Below, one piece after another: positions 1 through 7,478 of a stretch of DNA of 14,796 bases; position 1 is the first letter of the stretch; each line of letters begins with the position of its first letter. The translations under genes were made by a program, and so were the position numbers. The stretch is from Xanthobacteraceae bacterium (GTDB taxonomy: Bacteria > Pseudomonadota > Alphaproteobacteria > Rhizobiales > Xanthobacteraceae). Where the stretch lies: contig JASHYD010000380.1 in NCBI GenBank assembly GCA_030043175.1, positions 1 through 14,796 on the forward strand, in the 5' to 3' direction. The notes under the pieces are model-generated. The model was not told where the DNA came from and ran no database searches. It was given only the letters and a program-made list of their open reading frames with translations.

Positions 1-172
1 CCCGTAGAGCCTCCCAAGCGAACCACAGTGGTGGTCGGCAAGAGGAAGCCACTCGTGTCCGAGCATTTGCTCGGCCGGGTGAATCGGTCGTGGGCAAACC
101 CTCAATGGCCGTAAATCTCAAGCTTTGGGGCTGGGGCAGAAGCCCCCGCCGTCAGGCGTGGGAGCATGTCAC
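1..172 (+). mobile_element. Right end of an IS200/IS605-type (TnpB-family) element, copy 1, cut by the window edge
   Basis: This stretch is about 95% identical (8 substitutions and one 1-base deletion by my alignment) to 10638-10810, in the same orientation. Its 3' end carries back-to-back hairpins (ggggc-agaa-gcccc, then a ccgcc/ggcg stem) and finishes in agcatgtcac, after which the two copies stop matching. A GC-rich double hairpin at a sharp right boundary is typical of IS200/IS605-family right ends, the region that also gives rise to TnpB omega (reRNA) guide RNAs. No transposase is visible; anything to the left lies outside the window. The remnant ends 30 bp from the stop codon of the caspase gene, which is read towards it. 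The repeat is certain; the family assignment comes from pattern recognition only. Confidence 0.6.
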
Positions 173-202
173 GAAATCAGCCTCTAAGCGCGCGCTGTTC
201 GT

Positions 203-3145
203 TCAAAATCCAATGCCGCTGAAGTTTCGCGCGCGCGGCGTCGGCTCAGGTCGATGAGCGGGCTCCGCAGGCTTCGGCTCCGGTTTCGATGCAGCCTGCA
301 GATGATGGCTCGCGTCAGCAGAATGCCCGACAGCTGATGGCCGCGGCTCAGACTCGCGGGCCAGCGCGTCCAGGCGTTCCTTCGCCTCGTGCAGTGCCAG
401 AGAGTTCGTCGGATACTTGCGGATGAATGCACGAATGGCGGCGGCATCCCTGCTGTTTTTCAACTCGTGCCAGTCCCGCGCCGCCGCCACCTTCTCTGCC
501 TGCACCTTCTCGTCGCGCTGCAACTCGCTGATCCGTTTTTTGGCATCGCTGGCAAACGGCGCATCCGGAAACCGCGCAACGATATCGCTGATCGCGGCGA
601 CATCGTTCTTGTTCACGGCGTTCCATTCGGCCTGCGCGGCCGCCGCCTCGGCCTGTTTTTTGTACGCTTCGCGCTCCACGCCCAAGAGGCGCTCGTTTGC
701 GTCGATCCGCGCGAGCAGCGAGGCCGGATATTGCTTGATGAAGCCCCGGATGATGGCGGGATCAGCCGAATCTTTTATCTTCTCCCAGGTCTCTTTCGCT
801 TGATGGTCCAGATCAGCGAGGCGCTGACGCGCCTTATTTGACGCCGCCGTGTCCGGGTACCGGTTTAGGAACGTCAACAGCGCCGTCTGATCCGTGGAAG
901 ACCTGATCTTTTCCCACTCCTGCGCCGCCTCGCGCTCCACCTGCCGTCTCTTTGCCTCCGCGGCTGCGGCCTGCTGCTCACGCTCCTTCGCCTCGCGATC
1001 GAGCACATCCAGCCGCTCTTTCGCCTCGCCGGTCGCCAGCGGGGAATTGGGATAGCGCTCGATGAAGGCCTTCAGAACGGCGCGGTCGTCCGTGGATTTG
1101 ATGCCGTCCCACTCCCGCCGCGCGACTTCCGCCTCTCTCTGCTGCTTTTCCAGTCTCGCATTCGCCTGACGGTCGAGATCAGCGAGGCGCTGACGCGCCT
1201 GATTTGACACCGCAGCATCCGGATACCGGTCCAGGAACGTCGACAAGGCCGTCTGATCGGTGGAAGACTTGATCTTTTCCCACTCCTGCGCCGCCTCGCG
1301 CTCCACCTGCCGTTTCTTTGCCTCCACGGCTGCGGCCTGCTGCTCGCGCTCCTTCGCCTCGCGATCCAGCACCACCAGCCGCTCCTTCGCCTCGCCGGTC
1401 GCGAGCGGAGAGTTCGGATAGCGCTCGATGAAGGCCTTCAGAACAGCACGGTCCTCCGTGGATTTGATGCCGTCCCACTCCTGCCGCGCGGCTTCCGCCT
1501 CTTTCTGCTGCCTTTCCAGCCTCTCCCGCGCTTCGCGATCGAGATCGGCAACGCGCTGACGGGCCTGATCGGAAACTGCGGCATTCGGATACCGGCTGAG
1601 GAACGCCAGCAGCGCCGACGGATCCGCGGACTGCTTGACCTTTTCCCATTCTTGCACGGCCTCGCGCTCCAGCTGCCGCATTTTCGCCACGGCGGCTTCC
1701 GCCTCTTGTTTCGCCTTCCGCTCGCGCTCCTCCTGCTCAATTGCGACGAGCCGCTGCTGCGCCTGCGCCAGCAGAGGAGAATCCCGATACCGGTTGATGA
1801 AGTCGAGGACCGCGTTGCGGTCACTGGTATACTTGATCTTCGGCCACGCCTGGGCAGCCTCGCGTTCTGCATCCAGCTTCTTGGCGGCGGCGATTTCAGC
1901 CTGCTTTTTGGCCTCCCGGTCTTTGGCCTGCTGATCAAGCTCGTTCAGACGCGCCGTGCCGGTGCCTGCCGCCAGGGTCGAAGCCGGAAAGGCCTTCATG
2001 AACTTGTGAATGGCGGCCGTGCTGTCCTTGTCGACCTTCTCCCATGCCCGCGTCACCTCGCCGTCGGCAAGAACCTGGAGGCGGTGCTCGGCATTCGTGG
2101 CCAGCGGTGAGTCAGGAAACCGTTTGATGAAGTTCCTGAGCGCTGCCTGGTCGGTGGTGTCCTTGATTTTCTCCCACACCCGCGCATCATCAGACGCGGG
2201 TGCCGGCAACTTGCTAAGGGCTTCCCGGGCGAGGTCGGCATAATATCCGGTCGGATACTGCGCGAGAAAGATCTCGAACGCCCGGCGGGTGCCCACCTTG
2301 TCAGCGCGGTCGTAATCGCCCTTGACCTCATTGAGGGCGAGCTGCCCCGGAACCAGCGAAATGTGGTCACCGCCGAGTGAGCCGTAAACAAAAGGACGCT
2401 GCCGCTTGTCCGTGGCCTTCAGCACGTCATCCCGGACGCGGCCGAAGGCAAAACGAATATCCTCGCCCGGCTCCGGGAGGTGCCTGAGGAGGGCCGTTGT
2501 GAAGGGACTGTGTGCGTCATCGCCGACCCCGTCCTCGGCCGACGTTCCCGCCTCCGCCGCATACGCGACCAGGGTCTGCGACGCGGTCACATTGACAAAC
2601 CCGAGGCCTGATTTCGCCGCGCTGAGCACGGGCGCCGTGCTGCGCACTGCCAGGTGCTGCTGTTTGGCGGCCAGGAATGGGTTGTCGCGACAGGCATCGA
2701 CAATGACCAGGCGCAGTTTCCTGGCTCCGTCTGAATCCACAATGCGGTCAAGATCGATGCCCTCGTCCTCGACGTCGCGGTCGCTCGCGAGCTTCGCGTC
2801 CACCGGCAGCACGTAATTGACACCGCCGATCTCGACGGCATGACCCGCGTAATACACCACCGCCACATCGGCATCAGCCGACGCGCCCTCGAAGCGCCTG
2901 ATGGCGCGCTTGAATTCCAGATTTCCGACATCGGTCACCAGGTCAACCTGGTCAAACCCCATGTCCTTAAACATCTTGGCGATCGCCGGCGCGTCGTTCT
3001 TGGGATTGAGAAGCTGCTCGACGTTCTGGTAGCTGTAGTTGCCGATGACCAGCGCCACCCGTTTATCGGCCAAGCCCCGTTCCGCCGAACCGACCAACGC
3101 CGCGCCGCCGAGCAAAATAGACGTCAGCACACTAAACCGGCGCAT
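203..3145 (-). CDS. Exported caspase-like (peptidase C14 family) protein with about 12 TPR-like/coiled-coil repeats
   Basis: A 980-residue protein. Residues 1-26 are a signal peptide (hydrophobic core ending near GLADKR). Residues 27 to about 255 are a caspase-hemoglobinase domain: RVALVIGNYSY at the first strand, the catalytic His in YYAGH (H102) and the catalytic Cys in VDACRDN (C152). Both dyad residues are present, so it is probably active. Residues about 275-950 contain roughly 12 repeats of W-x-x-I-K...D..A(I/V/L)..F(I/L).RYP.S.LA..A..RL, separated by charged Glu/Lys/Ala/Gln helices that look like coiled coils. The tail is Pro/Glu-rich and disordered. It is divergent from the kinase operon across 206 bp. 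The ATG at 3145 directly precedes the signal peptide; its ribosome site is weak (gtgaga). The repeats suggest a protein-interaction scaffold; the substrate is unknown. Two central 122-residue units are near-identical (see the repeat entry). Confidence 0.9.
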   Translation of the reverse strand: MRRFSVLTSILLGGAALVGSAERGLADKRVALVIGNYSYQNVEQLLNPKNDAPAIAKMFKDMGFDQVDLVTDVGNLEFKRAIRRFEGASADADVAVVYYAGHAVEIGGVNYVLPVDAKLASDRDVEDEGIDLDRIVDSDGARKLRLVIVDACRDNPFLAAKQQHLAVRSTAPVLSAAKSGLGFVNVTASQTLVAYAAEAGTSAEDGVGDDAHSPFTTALLRHLPEPGEDIRFAFGRVRDDVLKATDKRQRPFVYGSLGGDHISLVPGQLALNEVKGDYDRADKVGTRRAFEIFLAQYPTGYYADLAREALSKLPAPASDDARVWEKIKDTTDQAALRNFIKRFPDSPLATNAEHRLQVLADGEVTRAWEKVDKDSTAAIHKFMKAFPASTLAAGTGTARLNELDQQAKDREAKKQAEIAAAKKLDAEREAAQAWPKIKYTSDRNAVLDFINRYRDSPLLAQAQQRLVAIEQEERERKAKQEAEAAVAKMRQLEREAVQEWEKVKQSADPSALLAFLSRYPNAAVSDQARQRVADLDREARERLERQQKEAEAARQEWDGIKSTEDRAVLKAFIERYPNSPLATGEAKERLVVLDREAKEREQQAAAVEAKKRQVEREAAQEWEKIKSSTDQTALSTFLDRYPDAAVSNQARQRLADLDRQANARLEKQQREAEVARREWDGIKSTDDRAVLKAFIERYPNSPLATGEAKERLDVLDREAKEREQQAAAAEAKRRQVEREAAQEWEKIRSSTDQTALLTFLNRYPDTAASNKARQRLADLDHQAKETWEKIKDSADPAIIRGFIKQYPASLLARIDANERLLGVEREAYKKQAEAAAAQAEWNAVNKNDVAAISDIVARFPDAPFASDAKKRISELQRDEKVQAEKVAAARDWHELKNSRDAAAIRAFIRKYPTNSLALHEAKERLDALARESEPRPSAVGHSADASHHLQAASKPEPKPAEPAHRPEPTPRARNFSGIGF
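811..1665. repeat. 366-bp in-frame tandem repeat inside the caspase gene, about 2.3 copies
   Basis: Matching landmarks (gatcagcgag, gatcagcgag, gatcggcaac) fall at 811, 1177 and 1543, exactly 366 bp apart. The motif tttgcctcc likewise recurs at 951 and 1317. Each unit encodes 122 residues, one EWEK-type repeat plus one EWDG-type repeat, covering about residues 494-779. The period is a multiple of 3, so gain or loss of a unit keeps the frame. The third copy is partial and more diverged. Confidence 0.9.
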
Positions 3146-3351
3146 GGTCTCACAATGTCCTGCGGTCGATGCTGGGCAATTCTCTCGCGTGCCCCCGAAT
3201 ACACAGGCGAAAAATTAGCGCGGGGTCACGGTACCGGCAAGCCCTTCTGCCAGCAGCTCTCAAACGCCGCGCGGCGATCAACCGGATGACACAATTGATG
3301 TGATATTTTTGATCCCTACAGCTTTGGGAACCTGCGGCTCAGAGTATAGTC
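3146..3351. promoter_or_regulatory. Divergent promoter region between the caspase gene and the kinase operon
   Basis: These 206 bp separate the starts of two divergent transcription units, so both promoters should lie here. The kinase side is AT-rich around 3290-3315 (ttgatgtgatatttttgatc). I could not fix a convincing -35/-10 pair. A TATAGT hexamer at 3345-3350 is only 1 nt from the GTG start and is too close to serve a conventional leader. No clear inverted-repeat operator was found. Confidence 0.4.
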
Positions 3352-4992
3352 GTGGTTGATGAACTAAACAGCGAGACCGTATCCCATGACTTCGCGCTGC
3401 CCGCCGGTGCGAAGCTCTTGGAGTTCGAGATTGAATCTGTTCTGGGATACACCGGTTTCGGCATCACCTATCGGGCAACCGATACGCTGCTGCGCGAGGC
3501 CGTCGCGATAAAGGAATACCTTCCGAACGAATTTGCCGTCCGATTGCCGGAAGGGACCGTGCGCGCCAAGTCGGACGAAGAACAGGAAGAATTCAAGACG
3601 GGACTTGACGCGTTTCTAAGAGAAGCTCGCGTAATGGCGCTGTTTCGCAACGATCACATCGTTCGTGTGCGGCGCTATTTCGAGATGAACGGCACAGGCT
3701 ATATTGTGCTCGACTTGGAACAGGGCCAGACTTTAAGTGATCTTGTCGAGGAGGGCCCCCTTCCGGAAGCGCAATTCCGCGATATCTTTTCTGCCATACT
3801 TGACGCGGTCGAAGTCATTCACAATCGTGCAATTTTGCACAACGACCTCAAACCGAACAACATTATGCTGCGTGATGATGGCTCGGTGGTCATCATTGAT
3901 TTTGGCGCTGCCCGGGACTTCAGGGGCAGGTACATCACCACCGCTGCTTGCGGCTATTCGCCTCCGGAGCAACATGGCATTGGTGGTCAACAGGGGCCGT
4001 GGAGCGATCTTTATGCGCTCGGCGCGATCGCCTATCGCTGCATCATCGGATCGGCGCCGCCCGATTCGCCCGAGCGCCTGCGCAATGATCCGTACGTCCC
4101 GACGGTCATCGCCGCTCAGAGGACATACGACAAGTCCTTGCTTTCGGCAATCGACTGGATGCTGAAGGTTGAAAAAGCGGATCGCCCGCGGTCTGTGGCG
4201 CAAGTACGTTTAGCGATGCGGACGGGACTCATTCCACCCTCCCTGTCAGGAGATGCTTCGGGCCTGGAGCAAGCCCTAAAGCAGGTCGTGGCGGCGGAGT
4301 TCGGCGACCGCGCCAGGAAAGTCCGCACCCGTTCACTGACGGTCGCAGCGCTCCTGCTGTTTGGCACGATCGTGCTTTCGGGCTCCGGTCTGGCGGCCTT
4401 GAAGGCCGAATCTATTTCTGAAATCGCATGCGAGCGTTTCGCGATACTGTGCACCTCATGGCAGACGGCAGTGTTGAAAGCCTCGGCCTGTTTTACCGAA
4501 ACGGATGTCTGCAAGGCCAGCTCCTGCACGACGGCGTTCAGGTCCAGATTCCCCGCGGACGTCCTGCCGGCGCGGCTGGCCACCTTGGAGAGCCAAGCGC
4601 AAGAGACGTGCAGTAGAGCACCGCAAGACGCATTGAACGCTGCAAAACGTTGCGCCGCACAGTTTGCGGGGATGCCGGCGGCTAGCTGCGAGGTCAGCGA
4701 CTGCTATGAAGATTATCTCATTCGTTTTCCCGAGGGACGCGATGCTGGAGAAGTGAGAGAAAGCCTGCGCAAGGCAAATGCAGCGTGTCTGGAGCCGCGG
4801 ATCTTCAACCAGTCCGTTGCGTGCAGCATCGCCGACCCCTGCGAGGCAGTCGCGTGCTTTGGCGCCTATCGGACGGTCTATCCGGACAGCGTGCTGCGAC
4901 CACAGGCCGATAGCGTGATCACGCGCGCAGCAGGGTTATGCGCCTCGACGGCCCGGCCTACGGCGCGCGTCAATCCTGGCCGTTCGCCTTGA
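3352..4992 (+). CDS. Membrane-anchored Ser/Thr protein kinase with a Cys-rich extracytoplasmic repeat domain
   Basis: A 546-residue protein starting at GTG. The kinase domain spans about residues 25-285: glycine loop LGYTGFGITY (31-40), ATP lysine in VAIKEYLP (K54), alpha-C Glu in FLREAR (E91), catalytic loop LHNDLKPNN (Asp165) and IDFGAAR (Asp183). The usual HRD is HND, making this a non-RD kinase, although the catalytic Asp, Lys and Asn are all kept. A single membrane helix lies at about 328-350. The C-terminal part (380-530) holds three repeats of C-x4-C-x27-C, each with an aromatic-x-x-x-(F/Y)P core. The topology implied is a cytoplasmic kinase with an outside sensor. No Shine-Dalgarno is evident before the GTG, but it leaves a normal lead-in to the kinase domain. 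It heads an operon, 14 bp before the next start. Ligand and substrates are unknown. Confidence 0.92.
   Translation: MVDELNSETVSHDFALPAGAKLLEFEIESVLGYTGFGITYRATDTLLREAVAIKEYLPNEFAVRLPEGTVRAKSDEEQEEFKTGLDAFLREARVMALFRNDHIVRVRRYFEMNGTGYIVLDLEQGQTLSDLVEEGPLPEAQFRDIFSAILDAVEVIHNRAILHNDLKPNNIMLRDDGSVVIIDFGAARDFRGRYITTAACGYSPPEQHGIGGQQGPWSDLYALGAIAYRCIIGSAPPDSPERLRNDPYVPTVIAAQRTYDKSLLSAIDWMLKVEKADRPRSVAQVRLAMRTGLIPPSLSGDASGLEQALKQVVAAEFGDRARKVRTRSLTVAALLLFGTIVLSGSGLAALKAESISEIACERFAILCTSWQTAVLKASACFTETDVCKASSCTTAFRSRFPADVLPARLATLESQAQETCSRAPQDALNAAKRCAAQFAGMPAASCEVSDCYEDYLIRFPEGRDAGEVRESLRKANAACLEPRIFNQSVACSIADPCEAVACFGAYRTVYPDSVLRPQADSVITRAAGLCASTARPTARVNPGRSP
4489..4941 (+). repeat. Three Cys-rich protein repeats in the kinase's extracytoplasmic domain
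   Basis: At the protein level (residues 380-530) there are three units. Each has an initial Cys, then C-x4-C-x27-C, with the 27-residue spacing identical in all three. After the central Cys come TTAFRSRFP, YEDYLIRFP and FGAYRTVYP. The DNA is not noticeably repetitive, so the duplication is old. An even number of Cys in an exported domain suggests disulfides. Confidence 0.75.
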
Positions 4993-5006
4993 AGCGGGAC
5001 CTGCAC

Positions 5007-6119
5007 ATGACCACCGCAGAAACCTTGAACAGCATGACCGGCAAGGTGAGATGGCCGGCGTCCCGTACGGCGATTGCGGCGGCCACATCGGTATTCTGCG
5101 CGGCAGTTCTCGCAATCGCACCCAGGCTTGCGCTCTCCCTGGACCAGCCGATCCGATTCACCGGCTTCACCGGCGGACCTTTCTCACCCGTGTCCGCTGG
5201 CCGTTCAATCCGCAGCGGCATTCTTCCCGTCGCCTGGCGGCTGACGGGCGTCCCGACCTGGATCGACGCAACCGAACAGGGTGGGGTTCTGTCGATGTCT
5301 TCGGAAACGCCTATCCGGTTGCGGCCTAACGCTGCGGCGGCTCGTCTGCAGCCCGGCATCTATCAGGCAGAGATTATGATAGTCAGTGCTTCCATTTCGA
5401 CGGCTCCGGCACTCCAGGTATTGCTCGAGGTCAAGCCTCGTGATTCCAGCCGCCTGCAACCCGCTCGCCGCGATCGCTCGCTGCTCGAAAAATCCATTGA
5501 AAGCATTTCCTGCGGCGCATCTGTGAGTCGCTGGAAAGATTACGATGTCCTGTCGGGCTTCGTCGATTCCCTCGATCACCTTGTTAGCATCAAGGAGATC
5601 GCAGACTCGGTCTCGGGCACCTTGCTGGGAGACATTGCCGTGATCGGAGGCGGACCGTGCGCTATCGTCAGGTCGCTGGGGAAGATGCTGTTTGCCGCCC
5701 CCGCTCCGAGCATCGACATTGGCCCGTCCGACATCTTCCACGCGGGGGACGTCCTGAAGATCGAGATCAACGCTCCCGACAACGCCCGTTATCTGGAAGC
5801 ATTTTACCTGCAGGCTGACGGGACCGTCCGGCATCTCACGGCTGATGGCGGCATGCTTCCCCCCGTTCACGAGACGTTGGTGTTCGGCGATGGGATGAAC
5901 GGGCGAAGCAAATTCACGGTCAGCGGTCCTTTCGGGCAGGAAATGATCCTTGCTCTCGCATCCAACGAGCCTATCCTCGGTCCGGATGTGCCGGCAACGC
6001 AGTCCAGCAACGAGCTTCTCAACGCCCTTAACAACGCGTTTCATGGCGAGGCGGCCGTGGCGGAGGTGGATGGATCTGTTACAGCAAGAGCGAAGTTCTT
6101 ATCCGCGCGAGGGAGGTGA
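5007..6119 (+). CDS. Exported protein with BACON-like and DUF4384-like domains, kinase-operon member
   Basis: A 370-residue protein from the ATG at 5007. An upstream in-frame ATG at 4938 would overlap the kinase by 55 bp and put extra residues before the signal sequence, so 5007 is preferred. Residues about 18-45 are a hydrophobic signal/anchor (VFCAAVLAIAPRLALS). Residues about 48-135 (GFTGGPFSPVSAG..., LPVAWRLTGVPTWID, LQPGIYQAEI) match the pattern of BACON-type Ig-like domains: a GPF-S start, a W-x(6-8)-W-(I/L) core and an L..G.Y strand. Residues about 237-345 (DIFHAGDVLKIEI, YLEAFYLQADGTVRHL, VSGPFGQEMILALASNEP) resemble DUF4384, a domain often found with bacterial kinases and caspases. 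The last part, NELLNALNNAF, also fits. Its stop codon is embedded in the ribosome site of the next gene. A sensor or carrier role in the envelope is inference. Confidence 0.72.
   Translation: MTTAETLNSMTGKVRWPASRTAIAAATSVFCAAVLAIAPRLALSLDQPIRFTGFTGGPFSPVSAGRSIRSGILPVAWRLTGVPTWIDATEQGGVLSMSSETPIRLRPNAAAARLQPGIYQAEIMIVSASISTAPALQVLLEVKPRDSSRLQPARRDRSLLEKSIESISCGASVSRWKDYDVLSGFVDSLDHLVSIKEIADSVSGTLLGDIAVIGGGPCAIVRSLGKMLFAAPAPSIDIGPSDIFHAGDVLKIEINAPDNARYLEAFYLQADGTVRHLTADGGMLPPVHETLVFGDGMNGRSKFTVSGPFGQEMILALASNEPILGPDVPATQSSNELLNALNNAFHGEAAVAEVDGSVTARAKFLSARGR
6112..6119 (+). promoter_or_regulatory. Strong Shine-Dalgarno overlapping the upstream stop codon
   Basis: GGAGGTGA at 6112-6119 is an 8-base match to the 16S anti-SD and sits 4 nt before ATG 6124. 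Its last three bases are the stop codon of the upstream gene. This fixes the OmpA-family start at 6124, although the same frame stays open back to 5950, and it suggests translational coupling. Confidence 0.85.
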
Positions 6120-6123
6120 TCCA

Positions 6124-6702
6124 ATGGTGCGAAATATATGGAGGCGAGGTCTGGTTCTAGCCGCAGCGCAGCTCGCGCTGAGCGGCGGCCCGGCGCTGTC
6201 GCAGTCTGTGCCGCCGCAGCAGGCCGACAGCTTCACCAACGACGAACTGGTGTGCGCGCTCAATCCGAAATGCGGGGCTGACCGCGTCATGATCCGACGC
6301 CGCGGTATCACCATCAGCCAGCCGGAGTTGTCGAGGCGCACGGCACCGGCACCCTATTTCAACAACATCACGTTCGATTTCGACTCGTCCCAACTGACAA
6401 ACGAAGCGCAGGCAATGCTGGACCGTATCGCCGTCGCGTTGCATGACCCCAGCATCAGGACGTTGGCCTATCGGATTGAAGGCCACACCGATGCCAAGGG
6501 AAGCATTGCATATAATCAAAGCCTGTCCGAACGGCGCGCCACGGCCGCGCGCAACTACCTGATCACGATGGGCGTCAGCAAGGAAAGGCTGATCGCAGTC
6601 GGCTTCGGCAAGACGCGCCCGTTACCTAATCCGCCCGCGGCGTCACCCTTTGCACCTATCAACCGGCGGGTCCAGTTCACCTGGATCGATGCGGCGCATT
6701 GA
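6124..6702 (+). CDS. OmpA-family peptidoglycan-binding protein
   Basis: A 192-residue protein. Residues 1-26 form a signal peptide (RRGLVLAAAQLALSGGPALSQ). Two Cys (44 and 50) lie in a short linker. Residues about 78-190 are an OmpA C-terminal-like domain: FDFDSSQLT opens the fold, GHTDAKGS (120-127) carries the conserved Asp, LSERRA (134-139) carries the conserved Arg, and NRRVQF is the final strand. These Asp and Arg residues bind diaminopimelate in characterised OmpA domains. There is no lipobox and no barrel domain, so it is probably a soluble periplasmic peptidoglycan tether. It is the last gene of the kinase operon, 4 bp after the previous stop, with a near-ideal ribosome site. In context it may anchor the kinase/DUF4384 complex to the cell wall (inference). 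Confidence 0.93.
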   Translation: MVRNIWRRGLVLAAAQLALSGGPALSQSVPPQQADSFTNDELVCALNPKCGADRVMIRRRGITISQPELSRRTAPAPYFNNITFDFDSSQLTNEAQAMLDRIAVALHDPSIRTLAYRIEGHTDAKGSIAYNQSLSERRATAARNYLITMGVSKERLIAVGFGKTRPLPNPPAASPFAPINRRVQFTWIDAAH

Positions 6703-6713
6703 ATTCGGGCAGG

Positions 6714-6929
6714 TCAGGAGTTCCGAGGGCCTGCCAGATGGCGGGCCCCCCACTCAAGGGCAGCCTGCGTCCCACACGTCCCGGCTTCATCGACGGCGTC
6801 GGCGAACTTCTTAACGACCGGCACCAAAAACATCAGGCCTGCTACGGGTAGGTTGAGGCCGAGAACCTGCCCGGGGTGTGGAATGTGCTCAGCGGCCGCA
6901 TCGCGCTGCAGATGGCATTTAGACTCCAT
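6714..6929 (-). CDS. Doubtful 71-residue hypothetical protein
   Basis: An ATG-initiated frame with a moderately hydrophobic segment (LNLPVAGLMFLVPVV) followed by an Ala/Glu-rich stretch. I do not recognise a family. The ribosome site is poor (taggcccgg before ATG). It would be convergent with the OmpA gene, 11 bp apart. It could equally be a chance frame; it is reported only because the hydrophobic pattern and convergent position are compatible with a small membrane protein. Confidence 0.22.
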   Translation of the reverse strand: MESKCHLQRDAAAEHIPHPGQVLGLNLPVAGLMFLVPVVKKFADAVDEAGTCGTQAALEWGARHLAGPRNS

Positions 6930-7362
6930 CCGGGCCTACTTGATGGAGGCGGGTATTCTTGTCGTCGCCAAGATCGCGGACCGCTCCTGGAAAGATCCGG
7001 GGCTGCGCGGATAGTCGAAGATCACGACCACGCTCTGCCGGCATCCAGCTCGTCATGGCGAGCGAGGTCGAGTCGGCGCTGCGCTTCGCGAGTCGCATGC
7101 GACCGGCCGACGATTCCCATGCCCGCCTTGGGCAGGATCGGCGATGGTCATACAGTTCGCGAACATCGTCCGTAGGCTCTGGCGCAATTACGACAAGTTT
7201 CGACCCCGCAACGGGCTTTTTCCGATGCCTGTGCGTCATTAGCGGCCCGCACGTTGGATCGGCAGACGCCGCCGGCGAAAGATCGCTCATAATCAAATCA
7301 AAATCGAGGTCAAGCGACTGCGCAGCTCGTAAGAGTATACAATATACATTTCAGTGTGCAGA

Positions 7363-7442
7363 AAAGCCACACTTTCGGCCGCGACTTATGCATAACAGTT
7401 TTAAAGCTACACTTTCGACCGCGACTTATGCATAATAGTTTT
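7363..7442. repeat. Two 40-bp tandem direct repeats with a TTATGCATAA palindrome
   Basis: 7363-7402 and 7403-7442 are the same 40-bp unit, differing only at three positions (7368/7408, 7377/7417, 7396/7436), all transitions. Each unit contains the perfect 10-bp palindrome TTATGCATAA (7386-7395 and 7426-7435) after a ctttcg-x-ccgcgac segment. Two dyad sites 40 bp apart would be spaced close to four helical turns, compatible with a regulator or recombinase binding array. Confidence 0.85.
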
Positions 7443-7478
7443 ATTGGTGTGGATAGGGGTCGAAGGTTGGGGGGGGTT

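Noticed and set aside
389..841. 150-codon open frame on the plus strand
   Set aside because: It lies antisense within the caspase repeat array and changes frame use with each repeat unit; the minus-strand protein has clear domains.
811..1665. Insertion sequence or transposon inside the caspase gene
   Set aside because: The 366-bp repeat is in frame, encodes the same structural repeat as its surroundings and has no terminal inverted repeats or target duplication.
5205..6044. 279-codon open frame on the minus strand
   Set aside because: It is antisense to the BACON/DUF4384-like gene; it has no signal, domain or ribosome site, while the plus gene fits an operon with 14- and 4-bp spacing.
5950..6123. 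58-codon N-terminal extension of the OmpA-family protein
   Set aside because: It overlaps the upstream gene and places the signal peptide internally; the perfect GGAGGTGA before 6124 decides the start.
7363..7442. CRISPR array
   Set aside because: Only two directly abutting 40-bp units with no spacers, and no cas genes in the window.
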